Shown piece by piece: positions 62,362-64,000 of a DNA stretch of 64,000 nt (positions are counted from its first letter, which is position 1; every line of letters begins with the position of its first letter). The notes beneath the pieces are model-generated. The model worked only from the letters and a program-made list of their open reading frames with translations. It was not told the DNA's origin and made no database searches. The position numbers and the translations under genes are program-made. This DNA is from Arctopsyche grandis (taxonomy: Eukaryota > Arthropoda > Insecta > Trichoptera > Hydropsychidae), in NCBI RefSeq assembly GCF_051622035.1, contig NC_135355.1, positions 27,699,486 through 27,763,485 on the forward strand, given 5' to 3'.

Positions 62362-62792
62362 TCAAATCGCTGCAAAACATGCGGCTGCATGCTCATTTCG
62401 ATTTCGGTATTTTTCATCTCGACGAAATTCGCGACTGTTTGACCGCATGTTCACTCGAACTTGTATCTATGTCGAACGTATGTATGTCTCTTTCGCACGC
62501 ATATATTTTGTCGCGAGTACTGCTCGCACTTAGGCGAACTCTATTTCAGATTCCCAATATACCTCTCCACTCGTCTTGTGATCCTGAAACTTTTATCTCG
62601 AATGTTGCCTTTTTAAACTTGCCAGAAAGATCCAACTCAATTTTAATAATTGCCAATCATCAATGCACATCGAAATGTCATCTGCTTGACCCAATGAATA
62701 TATGCTTAAATTCAAACAGTCGCGAATTTCGTCGAGACGTCAAATATTGAAATCGAAATGATCATGCAGCCGCGTCGTTTGCAGCGATTTGA
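62362..62792. mobile_element. MITE or foldback element with 79-bp terminal inverted repeats
   Basis: The left arm 62362-62440 begins TCAAATCGCTGCAAA and the right arm 62714-62792 is its inverse with only a few differences (for example GCGACTGTTT / AAACAGTCGC at the inner ends). The 273-bp interior is less AT-rich and open in one plus frame (62379-62750), but has no recognised domain. No target duplication is obvious. Confidence 0.8.
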
Positions 62793-62933
62793 AGCAAACC
62801 CATATAAAATATCAAAAACCCAACCCAAGTATTTGTTGTGCCAATGTATCATAACATAGATGTATATGTAGATAAATACCCAATCCAGGTTTGACCCCAT
62901 TTATTTGGCTGAATCCACATTTTCTGATATCAT

Positions 62934-64000
<1,067 letters not shown>

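Overview
The window is AT-rich eukaryotic DNA, most likely from a holometabolous insect. The evidence is a multi-exon BTB-BACK-Kelch gene with GT-AG introns, a small two-exon glycine-rich secreted gene of cuticular type with a TATA box and initiator, mariner, hAT and Merlin DNA transposons, RTE-type and CR1-like LINEs, tRNA-derived SINEs, and many (TACA)n/(TATG)n and (TA)n microsatellites. The order was not determined. No bacterial operon, CRISPR array, rRNA gene or standalone tRNA gene is visible.

Layout. 1-2650: an RTE LINE relic on the minus strand, split at a (TA)n tract and carrying a second RTE copy into which a SINE has inserted. 2650-15140: mostly non-coding, with SINEs, copies of a noncoding 'CCGGAAG' repeat (called R here) and GC-rich islands about every 2-3 kb. 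15141-18565: the one clearly intact large gene, a 559-residue Kelch-like protein in 10 coding exons, with a MITE in intron 3. 19-33 kb: repeats, a 52-bp perfect palindrome, a full-length R copy, a MITE, a mariner fragment and a complete but dead mariner. 33.8-37.0 kb: two decayed tandem Kelch-family relics, the first beginning with a signal-peptide exon. 37.0-41.7 kb: a large R copy interrupted by a probable solo LTR, then a second solo LTR with 4-bp target duplications and more SINE sequence. 41.7-48.3 kb: sparse. 48.35-49.47 kb: the glycine-rich secreted protein gene on the minus strand. 49.5-64 kb: AT-rich sequence, a CR1-like LINE tail carrying a hairpin duplication, inverted Merlin fragments, a candidate first exon near 57.9 kb, an unrecognised coding-like relic near 60.7 kb, a 79-bp-TIR MITE, and the 3' end of a hAT element that leaves the window.

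The two intact genes appear independent. The BTB-Kelch protein would be a Cullin-3 type substrate adaptor, and the glycine-rich protein would be a secreted structural component of cuticle or another extracellular layer. The most unusual content is non-coding: arrays of a TACTGACC motif with a period near 20 bp at two loci (possibly a third), an R element built of degenerate units of about 144 bp, several tight inverted repeats that look like replication template-switch products, and a SINE 3' stem-loop whose stem changes while its loop is kept. All homology calls come from reading motifs by eye; no database search was run.
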